64,000 nucleotides of DNA, from contig NC_092019.1 of NCBI RefSeq assembly GCF_042242105.1, positions 17,219,328-17,283,327 on the forward strand. Direction: 5' to 3'. A program made the translations under genes and the position numbers. A model generated the notes under the pieces. The model had not been told where the DNA came from. It did no database searches and saw only the letters and a program-made list of their open reading frames with translations. This document shows positions 42,227-52,989 of the stretch, one piece after another. This DNA comes from Pempheris klunzingeri. Taxonomy: Eukaryota; Chordata; Actinopteri; Acropomatiformes; Pempheridae. Each line of letters starts with the position of its first letter. Positions within the stretch are counted from its first letter, which is position 1.

Positions 42227-44493
42227 GTAAGATTTTACGAGGTGAGCAAAACGAGATTCAAAGTGACTTACTGTACCGTAGACTGTGCACTTTCAGCCAG
42301 CTCAGAAGTGCAGTAATGGGAAATTTATTCAACTTACATTCATGTAGTGCAAGAAAAATGCATTATGCAATAGTTAAATGTTAAATTCTCCCCCTTTTTG
42401 TCTTTATAAAAAGTGAATTTATTCAATTGAATTGTTTAGATTTCTCCAATTGGAATAGGAATTGAGTTAGATTAGATATAGTTTACTTTACTGTCATTGC
42501 ACATAGTGTGCACAACAAAAGAACTCTAGTATCTGATCAGATAGTGCAATCAGCCGCAAAGTGCTTTACGCATGAATAAGAATGAATCAGTGTACAGAAT
42601 GAATCATAACTAATACGGAGTATGTGCAGCGTGAATGGATGTAAGCGGATATCTACAGGTTGGTCATCCTCTTAACCTACCTTGAGGTGCCACACGTCAG
42701 CACCTGATCCTGTCTAATAACCCTGTTATTCCTACTCAGGTGATTGCCAACTACTGATATTCATTTGAGAGCATTTATCAAACTAAAAACACTTTACAGT
42801 GTTATTTGCTACATTTGGTGGACAGACAGGTTTAATGTGCTGAATACTCAAATGCTTTTGTGACTGTCTGGTATTAAATTGGCACAGGCATGAAAAGCTA
42901 GTCGTACAAGTATGGTGAACTTTGAACCCAAGTTCTTTTAAATGATTGAATAAAAATAATTAACATTTTTTTGTAGGATGGGTTGACCTGCATTTGAAAA
43001 CATTCAGTACAGCTCTTTGATGTGCAGTTCCACACTAACGACTGATGAATAGTTTCACATTGAAAAGGAAAACCTGGATAAAGGACACTCGCTGTCCCAG
43101 TGAAGAAATGCAGAAATACTGCCTAAAAGGGCTCTCAGGACCGAATAACACCTCAAACTGAATGCACATCCTCTTATATTTGATGAATATTTATCATCAA
43201 CCTGTTTTAATGACTGCGTGTAAGTTGTGATTTGCCCTGTTTCATTTTTTCTTATGCGACACATGATTTTCTATTAATGCAAAATGTAAACTGGGAAAAC
43301 TGTCAACTTCTTTGTGATGATAATTACAATTAATGATTTGCAGAATTATGTCAGCACATGTTGTAAAATGTAGCTGGGGTAAATAATCAGTTACATCCGC
43401 ACACCTGCAGTTAACCATAAGCGAGACATCTGCTGTCTGATGTGGTGTTTGATGCCACACTGCCACACTTCTCTTTCCTCTGTGTGCCTCTTCATTAGTA
43501 AACATTTGGTACTTGCAGAGACAGCAGCATATGCTGGACACCTGAGAGGACAGAGTACAGTGTGAGATACTGTACATCACAGAACTGCTACGGCATAAAA
43601 GGGTTAAAAGGGGTTGGTAAGCCAGTGTATAATAAATACGCTGGGTCACTTTCTCCAAAGTATCTTTGTTAAAACAGCCGTGTCTGCCTCCTTTCACCAC
43701 TAACATAGCTTTATGGCAGAGACCTATTATGAACAGCTATATGTGTAGACCATGAGAATGTTGAAAATAACTTTTGCCTCCTTAGTAAGTATGAACCTAA
43801 TGATAAAAAAGAATTGGCACTGACGCAACAATTGTGGTTGTGCTACAATCCTGCAAAACCACATCATGGTAAGTTATTACAAAATATTAAAAGAGCGCAT
43901 ATGTTTATTGACCTGTTGAAGTGGCTGTAAAAGTAGAATTATCAGGAAAGCCTTGAATAGTTGAGGCTTGTATTTCTTTGCGTGACATAAACAGAAAATG
44001 TTCACAAATAGTGTTCAAGTGTCACTGGAAAATGAATTGTTTATTGGTCACACTTAAACTGATGGGCTAATTGGCTCACAATATTAAGAAACCTTTGGTC
44101 AATAAATTGCCGCATGAATAAGACACCAGTGATACCTGAAACTTAATATGTCAAGTACTAATTTGATGTATCAAATTCATTATATATATATATAGAGAGA
44201 AAAGTATTCTGTTTAACTTAACAGCTCTAATTGCAATTGTAATTACAAGTATTGTGACATTGTAATTGCAATAAATTGATAATAAATAAATTAAAATTAT
44301 TATTTCACCAAATTTGGCCCATGGAGTTACAGTACAGTCTTACGTTTCTGTCTTTATAGATTCTCCTTAATGGAAGGGGTTTCTTGTTAAAGGTTAAAGG
44401 CCTGTGAGAAACGGACTGTGTGAAATTTGATTCAAAATTACAGCCCTCTTCCCCTCTATGACTTTCATCACCTTTTGAATTTTGTTTTTTCAG
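42227..44493 (+). other. znf865 5' intron
   Basis: AT-rich. Holds a probable dispersed repeat at about 42460-42660 and a short (TA)n at about 44182-44193. No coding exon is seen; the minus-strand frame at 43242-43706 has no recognisable content. Confidence 0.5.
42460..42660. repeat. Dispersed repeat fragment (tentative, retroelement-like)
   Basis: The text 'tttactgtcattgcacatagtgtgcacaacaaaa ... tcagatagtgcaa ... gaatcagtgtacagaatgaatcataactaatac ... atctacaggt' resembles a high-copy percomorph retroelement-derived sequence. Family name and limits are not certain. Confidence 0.4.
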
Positions 44494-44937
44494 CTATAGG
44501 AACTTCTTGGCTGAACACGGATGAGGAATCTTGCTTAGATGAAGGAAAATGTCAACGCAGTAACTCGTAAAGGAAACCAGAAGAAGTAATTTGAACTGCT
44601 TCTCAATAAAAACTATTCTAAGCACGTTAGAATAAAGGTGGAAATTTCCTGTCAAAAAGACACTTTTACCCTTTGATCATAAACTCATCTTCCTGGCTAC
44701 CCCGCTCATTTTGGATGTGGAGTGTGAGCCGTGGATGATTGACAGGGAGTAGCAGCACCAGAAGTTACCGATCAGGGGAGACGAACTTTAGATTTAAGAC
44801 ATTCAAGTAGTTCTGGAAAACAATAGTATCATAACCTCACAGGGTAAAGTTTGTCTTTCACCAGTGGTGGGATCATTGTTGCTGCTCCTAGCGCTGGAGG
44901 TTTGGCCCCTGCACCCCCATGTGCCATTGAGTGGGAA
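44494..44937 (+). other. znf865: znf865 5' UTR adjoining the coding exon
   Basis: A good acceptor (ttgttttttcag) ends at 44493. A second one (gtctttcaccag) ends at 44864 and would shorten the leader. The zinc-finger frame is closed upstream by a TAA at 44845-44847, so this stretch is leader unless the 44864 acceptor joins an unseen coding exon. Confidence 0.45.
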
Positions 44938-47900
44938 ATGTTCCAATTTGGAAAATACAATCTGGACATTATAGAGATGTTAAGTGGGCATCAGGCCCAC
45001 CAGTTCAAAGGCCTCGGTTTAGATCGACAACTGCAGCATCAACAGCAAGTGCAACTTCACCAGCATCAACTCCAACAGCAGCAGCAGCAGCAGGCTGAGT
45101 CTTCTGGAGCTCTTCTGTCTGGACTTGGCTTGGGCCCCCTGCAGGGGTCTAGAGGTAACGCCTTTTCTGATTCTGCCTCCATTTTTGCCAAGATGAGTGC
45201 CCCTCCTCCCCCACCTTTACAACAACAGCCTTCCTCATCTCAGAGCTCTCGTTCAAAGTCAAGCAAGATGAGCAGCAGCAGCAGCTCAAGCCATTCTTCA
45301 GGCTACCCACAGTTCCTGCGCTCTTTCCACCCGTCTGAGGCAGCACTAGCACAGGAGCAGTTACACCCAGGTGTAGGCCGCTTTGAGCACTTTGCCGGGG
45401 GAAGTAGCGCTAGTGGGAGTGCTGGGGGATTAGGAGGATTAGTAACATCAGCACCTCCACCCCCTCCTCCTCTACATCCCGGCCTCTCTGTACCCCAGGC
45501 ATCATCTGGTCCCTCCTCCTCTTCTCCTTCCCCTTCAACCTCTGTGGCCACCTCTAATAACCCTTCTAGCAGCAGTGCAGTCAGCTCATTGGGACACCAG
45601 TTGGTTGGGGCCCAGTCTGATGCACGGAGCCTTCACCAACAATTTAGTTGCATGCTAGCTGCTAATCAGTATTTTCTTTCTGGGGTGCCTGCTAACGCTA
45701 GTTTAGAGCAATTTCTTGTTCAACAGGGAACTCATAACCACTTAGGGATTGGTTTAAGTCAGACAGGTGGGGAGCCTAGCACTAGTCTCGCCCCGCCTCC
45801 TGCTTTGCATTCTTCTCACTCACATGGCCACTCCACTCCCCAGTCGCAGCAGGCCCCACAGCAGCCTCCCCAGCAGCAACAGCTTCACACCCTTTCTCAT
45901 CCTCACTCTCATTCTCATCCGCACCATCCGCTCCACCCAGGCTCCCAGCCGTCATCACTGGGTGGCTTTGACTTCCAGGGCATCCCTGTACTCTCATCAA
46001 ATCAGATAGCTTCTCTGATGCAGCAGGAAGCAGGGTTGCCCCTCCCCTTGCCACTTCATTTATCCTTGTCAAAGGATGATGGCAAAGGGGAAAGCAGTGG
46101 AGGTGGAAGTAGTAGTAGTGGCACCAGTAGCAGTAGGAGGAAGAAAGCTATGGCTGGCTATTTGCCGCAGAGAAAATCTGAAAGTGGTAGTAATAGCAGC
46201 AGCAACCATGGCCACAGCAGCCACAGTGGTAATCCCAGCACTAGTAGTAATGGGGGAGGGCTTAGTCACGGTCAGCCCCCAGCTTTAATTGGGAGTGGGG
46301 TCGGTATGTCAAATATGGGTGGAGACCCATCATCCCTTCTTGCCTCATCATCCTCATCCTCATCCGTAGTTTCTTCCTCCTCCTCCTCTGCTCCCTCCTC
46401 CACTGCTGCCTCAGTACTGGTTACTAATGATTCTCACCTTTCTAAATCTGATAACCAGAGCTCAATGCAACCCAACCCCACAGTGTCTGATACAGAGCCC
46501 CTTTATAACTGTGGAGATTGTGGCAAAAGCTTCCCTCACCTTTCAAGCCTTCGCAGGCATTTGCGCATGCATGAGCCAACCACAGCAGGTACTAGCAATA
46601 GTGCCACTACTGGCCCAAACCCCATTCATATTAAAACACAGTCTGACCCAAGCCTTCCCCATTCGACTCAAGAAACTCCTCAGTCCTCATCCAATTCTTG
46701 TCCTAGCCCAGACAAAATATTTCATTGCCCTGAGTGTGGCAAAGGCTTTAAGAAAAAAGGGCACCTCCTGCAACATGGTGTTATACACTCCTCAGCCCGC
46801 CCATATGGCTGCTCCACCTGCTCTCGGGCTTTTAATCGTAGAGAATCACTGACACGCCATGAGAAGATACATGAGGAAAAGCCATTCCGATGTCCCGCCT
46901 GTGGTCGTGCCTTCCGTGAGAGCACCTCTCTACTCAACCATGCTGCCTCAGGCACCTGCGGCAAGCCAGGTAGGGGACCCAAACAAAGAGGCAGCAAGAC
47001 AGGAACTGATGGTGAGGACAGAGTCGGGGGAGGGGGTGGAGGAGGTAATGGAGGAGGGGGAACTTATCAGAGCAATAGAGGGGTTATTTATGGGAAAACT
47101 GAGGAAGAAGATGGTGTAATCATTGTGGGGGAAGGAGAACCAAAATCAGGTTTAGGATGTGATGGTCTGTTTCAGTCTGGAAGGGGAGGGAGTTCAAATG
47201 ACAGGGACAGAACAGATGGTAAATACCCCACTGACTACTCTCGGAATCGTTACACAGGCTACCACGATGACCACCGTTCTCAAGGTAATCCATCTCCATG
47301 CTACTCTGGTGCCTCCCCCTGTGGAAGTGGGATGGCGGGCCCAGCTCTGAGAAAGGCACCATTGGCCCCAACACTGCATCCACACTCACAGAGCCACAGC
47401 CAGCACCACCATCCGCAGCAACAGCCCCACCTGCCCCTTTCTTCTCTACTGGATGATTCAGAGGATGATGTCACTAGCTCTGTCAATAACGCCATCTCCG
47501 CTATAACAGCAGCTAGTAACAGTGGAAATAGAGGGGATGATAGGGGAGACATCATAGGAGGTCTACTAGGTGGTCTTGGTTTAGGTCCTCTGGGCTCACC
47601 CTCATCAACATCTATGGATAAAAATTTCAGAGGTGGTGGCAGCCAGGAGGCTATGAGCAGCAATCCACAGAATCCTACTGCCAAACCAAAACGTCCCCGC
47701 AAACCCAGAGCTAAGAAAGATCCTGCACCCGGTGGACAGCCCCCCAAACGTAGGCAATACACCCCCAGAATGGGGCCCAGTGGCCTCCCACGCACCCACC
47801 TTTGCAGTGTCTGTGGTAAGGGATTTGCACGCCGCGAGACCCTCCGCCGGCACGACCGCATCCATACTGGAGAAAAGCCCCATCACTGCACTGTTTGTGG

Positions 47901-49605
47901 AAAGTATTTCAGAGAGGCGTTTCACCTCAGCAAGCATCAAACGGTCCACTCTGGGGCAAAGAATTACAAATGCAGCATCTGTGGGAAAGAGTTTGGCTAC
48001 TCCCAGAGCCTCAGGAGGCATAGCAAACTCCACCAGAAAGGGGAGTTGGAAGAAGTGCCCACAACACCAGCTGCGGAGAACCTCAACAGCTTTAACCCAA
48101 ACCCTCAATGTAGCGTGGCCCAAGACAGAAGCCAGAACCAAGCGCCAAGCACCTCCTCCTATTACTCCTACTCACAAGACGTCAAGCCTCAAGACACCAA
48201 CCCCCAGCCACAACCGCAGCCCCCACCTCCGCCTCGACTCTACACCTGTGCTATATGTTGGAAGTCGTTCCGCCACCACTTCCATCTGACCGCCCATCAC
48301 CAGACGGTTCATGAGGGTGGGGGTGAAAAGCTCTTCTGCTGTGAAGTGTGTGGGAAAGCATTTGCCTACGCTAATAGCCTCACTCGACACAGGCAATCAC
48401 AGCATGGGATGACCCGCGCTGAACCGCCTAACCCGCAAGAAGGCAGCAGTGGGTCTGGAGACAACAGAGGTGGGAGTGATGTTAATCAGTCAGCATCTGA
48501 GAGTGAGGCTGCCACCAATGCTCTGCTACAAATGGCTCCTTCCACAGAAGGCCACGGAGGGCAGAGCCTTAGTGTCGTCACTCATAGCCACCAACAGGCA
48601 CCCCCACAGCCACCAGCTGGGTACTCTCCTCTCTTTTATGATGCAGCCCATTCTTCAGCCTCTAGTGCTCCATCTTACTCGCAGCCGCTGCCTCCAAACT
48701 CTACAATCATGGCCCCCCAGCACCCGCATTCCCCAGCCGGGGTGAAAGGAGAGCACATATATCCAGCTGGATCACGTAGCCGCACACTACACACCACAGC
48801 CCCGTTCCAGCCCCTCACGGAACTGCCCTCCACTGAACATCATCATCTGCATCATCATCTTCATCACTCCCACCATCATCCTCATCATCAGTCAGGTACC
48901 CAGTCCCACCAACACCTTGACTGCAGCCTCCAGTTATCACACGATGATATGAGACGATACAAGAAGAAAAAAAAAAAGTCCAACAGGAGAGATTGGAGGG
49001 AAAATAAATGGGAATCACAAGATTTAGTCAGATTTGATGGAAGCCAAAAGAAGAGAAAGATAAGTTGTACAATAAGAGGGCAGTTAAGTAAAAAGCAAGG
49101 CTCTCTCCGTTTGACGATTAGGCGTGGAGGAGGATCGGGTGGTGGTGGGTATAAGCTTGTCAACACTGGGGGAATGAAGGTGCAGATCCTGTCGTCCCTA
49201 AAAGTCCCTGTGAAACGTTTTGGCTGTCCTATATGCCCCAATTCTGTGTTTTCCCGTAAAGCGGGACTGCTAGTCCACATGGCAGTTAAACACCCACAGA
49301 AAGCCTCAACCACTCAGGAGCGACTAAGGTGCAGTGTATGTGGAAAGCAGTCTCACAGGCCTTTGGCAGCCTTCATCCATCGGGCCTCCCATCGTGCCAG
49401 AGGGACTTTTTCCTGCCGACGCTGCTCCGCTCGCTTCTGGAACGCCACGCTCCTCCACAGGCACAAAGTGTCCTGCCGCCGCAGGGCTAAAGGACTGCTG
49501 CGGGGAGATGCTAACAGGCTGAAGCTTTCAAAGAGACCAGGAGAGAGACAGACCCAAGAGGGTCAGGGAGAGATGCCATACCTACAGGGACCATACAGAT
49601 ACTGA
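44938..49605 (+). CDS. znf865: Znf865-like large C2H2 zinc-finger protein
   Basis: Single-exon 1555-residue nuclear protein, probably a DNA-binding transcription regulator. The start chosen is the first in-frame ATG, in MFQFGKYNLDIIEMLSGHQ, with A at -3; nothing upstream in frame is an ATG. A long Ser/Gln/His/Pro-rich N-terminal half is followed by 12 C2H2-type fingers: one near residue 523, three at about 595-676 (the last a C2HC variant), three at about 953-1032, two at about 1102-1158, one near 1427 and two at about 1464-1517 (the last C2HC). The blocks GFARRETLRRHDRIHTGEKP, FREAFHLSKH and FGYSQSLRRH match human ZNF865 closely, as does FNRRESLTRH. The short N-terminal FDFLEFLNHQ-like motif also has a counterpart here. 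A Lys/Arg-rich patch (KPKRPRKPRAKK) and a KKKKKK patch are probable nuclear signals. No KRAB, SCAN or BTB domain is seen. Confidence 0.83.
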   Translation: MFQFGKYNLDIIEMLSGHQAHQFKGLGLDRQLQHQQQVQLHQHQLQQQQQQQAESSGALLSGLGLGPLQGSRGNAFSDSASIFAKMSAPPPPPLQQQPSSSQSSRSKSSKMSSSSSSSHSSGYPQFLRSFHPSEAALAQEQLHPGVGRFEHFAGGSSASGSAGGLGGLVTSAPPPPPPLHPGLSVPQASSGPSSSSPSPSTSVATSNNPSSSSAVSSLGHQLVGAQSDARSLHQQFSCMLAANQYFLSGVPANASLEQFLVQQGTHNHLGIGLSQTGGEPSTSLAPPPALHSSHSHGHSTPQSQQAPQQPPQQQQLHTLSHPHSHSHPHHPLHPGSQPSSLGGFDFQGIPVLSSNQIASLMQQEAGLPLPLPLHLSLSKDDGKGESSGGGSSSSGTSSSRRKKAMAGYLPQRKSESGSNSSSNHGHSSHSGNPSTSSNGGGLSHGQPPALIGSGVGMSNMGGDPSSLLASSSSSSSVVSSSSSSAPSSTAASVLVTNDSHLSKSDNQSSMQPNPTVSDTEPLYNCGDCGKSFPHLSSLRRHLRMHEPTTAGTSNSATTGPNPIHIKTQSDPSLPHSTQETPQSSSNSCPSPDKIFHCPECGKGFKKKGHLLQHGVIHSSARPYGCSTCSRAFNRRESLTRHEKIHEEKPFRCPACGRAFRESTSLLNHAASGTCGKPGRGPKQRGSKTGTDGEDRVGGGGGGGNGGGGTYQSNRGVIYGKTEEEDGVIIVGEGEPKSGLGCDGLFQSGRGGSSNDRDRTDGKYPTDYSRNRYTGYHDDHRSQGNPSPCYSGASPCGSGMAGPALRKAPLAPTLHPHSQSHSQHHHPQQQPHLPLSSLLDDSEDDVTSSVNNAISAITAASNSGNRGDDRGDIIGGLLGGLGLGPLGSPSSTSMDKNFRGGGSQEAMSSNPQNPTAKPKRPRKPRAKKDPAPGGQPPKRRQYTPRMGPSGLPRTHLCSVCGKGFARRETLRRHDRIHTGEKPHHCTVCGKYFREAFHLSKHQTVHSGAKNYKCSICGKEFGYSQSLRRHSKLHQKGELEEVPTTPAAENLNSFNPNPQCSVAQDRSQNQAPSTSSYYSYSQDVKPQDTNPQPQPQPPPPPRLYTCAICWKSFRHHFHLTAHHQTVHEGGGEKLFCCEVCGKAFAYANSLTRHRQSQHGMTRAEPPNPQEGSSGSGDNRGGSDVNQSASESEAATNALLQMAPSTEGHGGQSLSVVTHSHQQAPPQPPAGYSPLFYDAAHSSASSAPSYSQPLPPNSTIMAPQHPHSPAGVKGEHIYPAGSRSRTLHTTAPFQPLTELPSTEHHHLHHHLHHSHHHPHHQSGTQSHQHLDCSLQLSHDDMRRYKKKKKKSNRRDWRENKWESQDLVRFDGSQKKRKISCTIRGQLSKKQGSLRLTIRRGGGSGGGGYKLVNTGGMKVQILSSLKVPVKRFGCPICPNSVFSRKAGLLVHMAVKHPQKASTTQERLRCSVCGKQSHRPLAAFIHRASHRARGTFSCRRCSARFWNATLLHRHKVSCRRRAKGLLRGDANRLKLSKRPGERQTQEGQGEMPYLQGPYRY

Positions 49606-50870
49606 GCATTCTGGTATCTGAAGAGTGGCACACAAGAGGGATATTTCAGTTCTAAAATGGGAAGGCGAGAAAAAAAAAAAAGGGACTTGAAAAGGCGTAC
49701 GCTGCCTGTAGGAGAATTTGCCTCATGTCTCTGTTGACATCTACTCTGCTGACTATTAGAATGAGTGTGTTAACAACTACTGTAGATCATCCTATAAAAT
49801 ATCTCCAGAAACTCTTCCAGATTATATTGGAAGGTGTTTTCAAAGACGTGACTGTTTCCATAGGTTCATTAACCCCTTAAGTGCATTGACACTCTGCTTG
49901 GCTGACACTGTGCAGTTACTAGACAAGTTTAGGTGAAATGACCTGCTAATGTATCTTTCTTCCCCATAACTAGAATCCCTGCTACACCTCTTGCTGTATG
50001 ATAAACGTCTCTGCCGTGTACTTTGTCTTGTTGTTCACTTAGAGGCTCTGAGGATTTTTTAAAAGTGCATTTATTAGGAGTAGGGACATGGGGACAAAGA
50101 CCTTTGTTGATAGTTTGTCAGTGCATGTTTGTTCTCTGGTCAAGTTTTTTGCTGAGGTTGTGAAATCACTCCTGCAGTATGTGATGGTTTGTTCAGTATA
50201 TCCCCAGAAGTTTGTAGTGTTAAACTTGATTTGAAAGTTGCTCTATATTCCCTAGTGATTTAATCACATATAGATAAAATGTCAAAGTTGCTGGTAAATA
50301 GCATTACAAGGATCCCTCTCCTGCCAAAATGAAGAAACTTACAAAAAGCCTTGCTTAGTGTGTTCACTTTACTTCATTTATTTGAGATATTCCTAGCTTT
50401 TATACCAAGAGATTGAAAACAGGTTAAACAAGTGGACTGTAACACATGTTTATCTCATGTAATTTGTATGCTCTTTTTAGCAGTGATTATTTCTACAGTA
50501 CTTCACCGTGTGTTAAAGACAAGGACCTATCATAATAGAAACAAATGTAATATTCCATGTATTTATGTGTGTAACCCAATCAGTCTTCATGCCAATCTTA
50601 TAATTAACCCCTTCTACCTTTTACTTTTTGCTGAGTTGCAATCATGTTCTTACTGTCAAGCCTTGTTTTCTTTTTCTTCTGAAGAAAAATACGTTTTAAG
50701 TACATCATGTCACTTTATTCACATATGATATGTTCATACCCCTGTCAAGCCTTGTTTTTTTTTCTTCTAAAGAAAAATGATAGTTTTAGTAGATTTCTAT
50801 CACATTATTTACTGAGAAGTCAGTAGTTGATTATATTTCAGCGATGAATAAACCTTAAGTGTAATCATCT
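49606..50870 (+). terminator. znf865: znf865 3' UTR with polyadenylation signal at 50847-50852
   Basis: AT-rich, with no gene. AATAAA lies at 50847-50852. A diverged tandem pair of about 60-80 bp occurs just before it (units starting 50653 and 50742). Confidence 0.6.
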
Positions 50871-52319
50871 GTTTTCCTTTCGTTACTCATTCAAAGTTAC
50901 CCACTCCGTCACCCAGAACATGGTACAAACGGACAGTCATTGAACATTAGAGACTTATACCTGTTACCCAAAGTAAGCATTGCAAATTTTACAATTATAT
51001 ATTTAGCTGTGTGTCCTATGTGAATTTCATATCACTGGATTAAATTGATTTCAGGATACAGTTGATATACCCATTGACTTCATTAACCTTTCCAGTGTTA
51101 TGGGCCAGACTTTTTTCCAATAATTATAATTTATGGTATTTCATCGCCATACTGAAGTAAATGGCTGTGTAAAACTTCTCACTCCTGGCTCCACAAGATG
51201 GCAGTAAGCAACTCATTTATACTGAAGTCTTGGCCTGGTGTGGATGAGTGTGACAGTCACATGGATTGTACAGGGTGGACTAGAGAGGCTGAGTGCTGTG
51301 TGACTGAATTATGTTCCTGCCTGTTGTTTACTACAAAATGAATGCCACTAAGTCAACAAAATGCCCGAGCATAGGCCTTTTTTCACGGAGAACATTTTCA
51401 CTTATCACAGTAGGAAAAGTGCAGGTATAAATAATCAAATCAATGAAGGCTGGATTCCATTTAGCTGCTTTAGTTTCTGGGTACTGGAATTGTGCATGCT
51501 GGCTCATTGTCACAGCGTACTGGGACAGAGTCATTAACGTTAGTAACACCTGTGCTTTTCCTACTATGACAAGTCAAAATGTCTGCTGTGGAAAAGGCCT
51601 ATCACTCTGTTATCACAAACATTCAGATATGAATGAGTGAAATCAGTGCACGCATTTGAATTTGGAAAAAAAAAGTCTATTTCTACTGATTCCAAATCAG
51701 TGATTACATGATAGAAAAAGCAGCTAAAGTCTTTACTACTTTAGTGAATGACACCAACCACAATGTCCTGCAATTGATGCAGAGGGTGTGTGTGTGTGTG
51801 TGTGTGTGTTGGTATTCAGAGTGACAATGACTGTCTTGCTTGCATATTTCAAATATGATGATTCATAGCCACTGCTGGTGGGGTTATCTTAGGTGACATG
51901 TAGTTATGATGTTGGGGGTTCTCAGCAGGGCAAATCGTCCAGCTGGATAGTTTTATTTTAAAGTAAAACAGAGGATCTCAGGTCAGTGTTTCATTCAAAT
52001 GTTCCTTTCACCCCTTCCTACAGTTGACAGTCACTATTATTCACATTCAGTGCATAATATTCATGTGGACTCTCATTTATTAAAGCTTTGAGCTGCAGGA
52101 TGACTTAAGTCTGTCAGCTGTTTACTTGTCAGCTTTGCTCTCCAACTCTTTTTTAAAAGAAAAAACAAAAACCCAGGAGAGAAACCCTGCGGCATCGTAT
52201 GTTTTCCATGTGCTCTGCAACTGTACAGTAGACGAGACAGCCCTCGCGCTTTTTGTGTTTCGAACTGGTCTCACGCGGCAGTGGCATGCACTGGGGGAAT
52301 CCGAGCGGGCGGGTTTATT
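50871..52319. other. znf865-dbp intergenic spacer
   Basis: AT-rich, with a TG microsatellite at about 51788-51810 and a CTCF-like core at 51191-51204. No gene is recognised. Confidence 0.5.
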
Positions 52320-52920
52320 CGACCTATTTCTGTCCAATAGGAGCTCGTCGTGGGCGGAGCGAGCAGCTCCAGCAGCCAATGGGAGCCAGAGCCGCGAGCG
52401 GCCAGGCCTCGTCTCCGCGTGCCACCTACACGTGAGCTGGAGCAGCTATTGTACGCCGGGAGGCAACGTGCTGAAGCGTTCCTCTCGCCTGAAAAAACGG
52501 CACACTCACGTTTTCTGTGGATTACAAGGAAACTGGAAAAGCCATGCTGCACTGGCTGATTATTACAGGAAGCCCAAACTCTGCTAAAACAGAGACGGGC
52601 CACGTTTGAGCCCCTGATCCTGAGCACGAGCACAGGGGAGCACAAACAGGGTTATTTGTGATGCCAGGCCTAATGGCGCAAAGGCAGCTCGCTTTATGCG
52701 CATTTTTACTGCCGCAGCATGAACGAACTTGTTAAAAGTCACCGTGTTTGTGTCCCTCAGACTAAACAAACAGCCTGTTCCCCACTCACACTGTGGCACG
52801 CGGGTAGGTGTGTCTCATAAATAATAAGCGGATACAGGGAGGGGTGGGGGCTGTAAAACCTACCGCCCCGCCCCCCTCGCGCCTCGCTCGCTTGTTCCTC
52901 GAGGTGTGACGTCACGTGAA
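52320..52920 (+). promoter_or_regulatory. dbp: dbp promoter with E-boxes and a CRE/E-box composite
   Basis: GC-rich, CpG-rich block. CCAAT boxes lie at 52334-52338 and 52376-52380. A canonical E-box CACGTG is at 52429-52434. A full CRE overlapping a second E-box (TGACGTCACGTG) is at 52907-52918, and a GC box is near 52863-52876. DBP is a direct CLOCK:BMAL1 target through E-boxes in mammals, so this is a plausible circadian promoter. A likely start lies just after the composite, before the GA tract. Confidence 0.6.
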
Positions 52921-52952
52921 CTGCCCGTGTTCGTTCCAGCTGAGCGCGAGAG

Positions 52953-52989
<37 letters not shown>

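Noticed and set aside
44851-44937. Extending the zinc-finger protein upstream to 44851 (29 more residues)
   Set aside because: Position 44851 is TTG, not ATG, and the frame is closed by TAA at 44845. It would need an unseen coding exon spliced to 44865.
47301-48141. Long minus-strand frames inside the zinc-finger exon
   Set aside because: GC-rich, stop-poor antisense of a repetitive coding exon; Cys/His codons on the + strand explain it.
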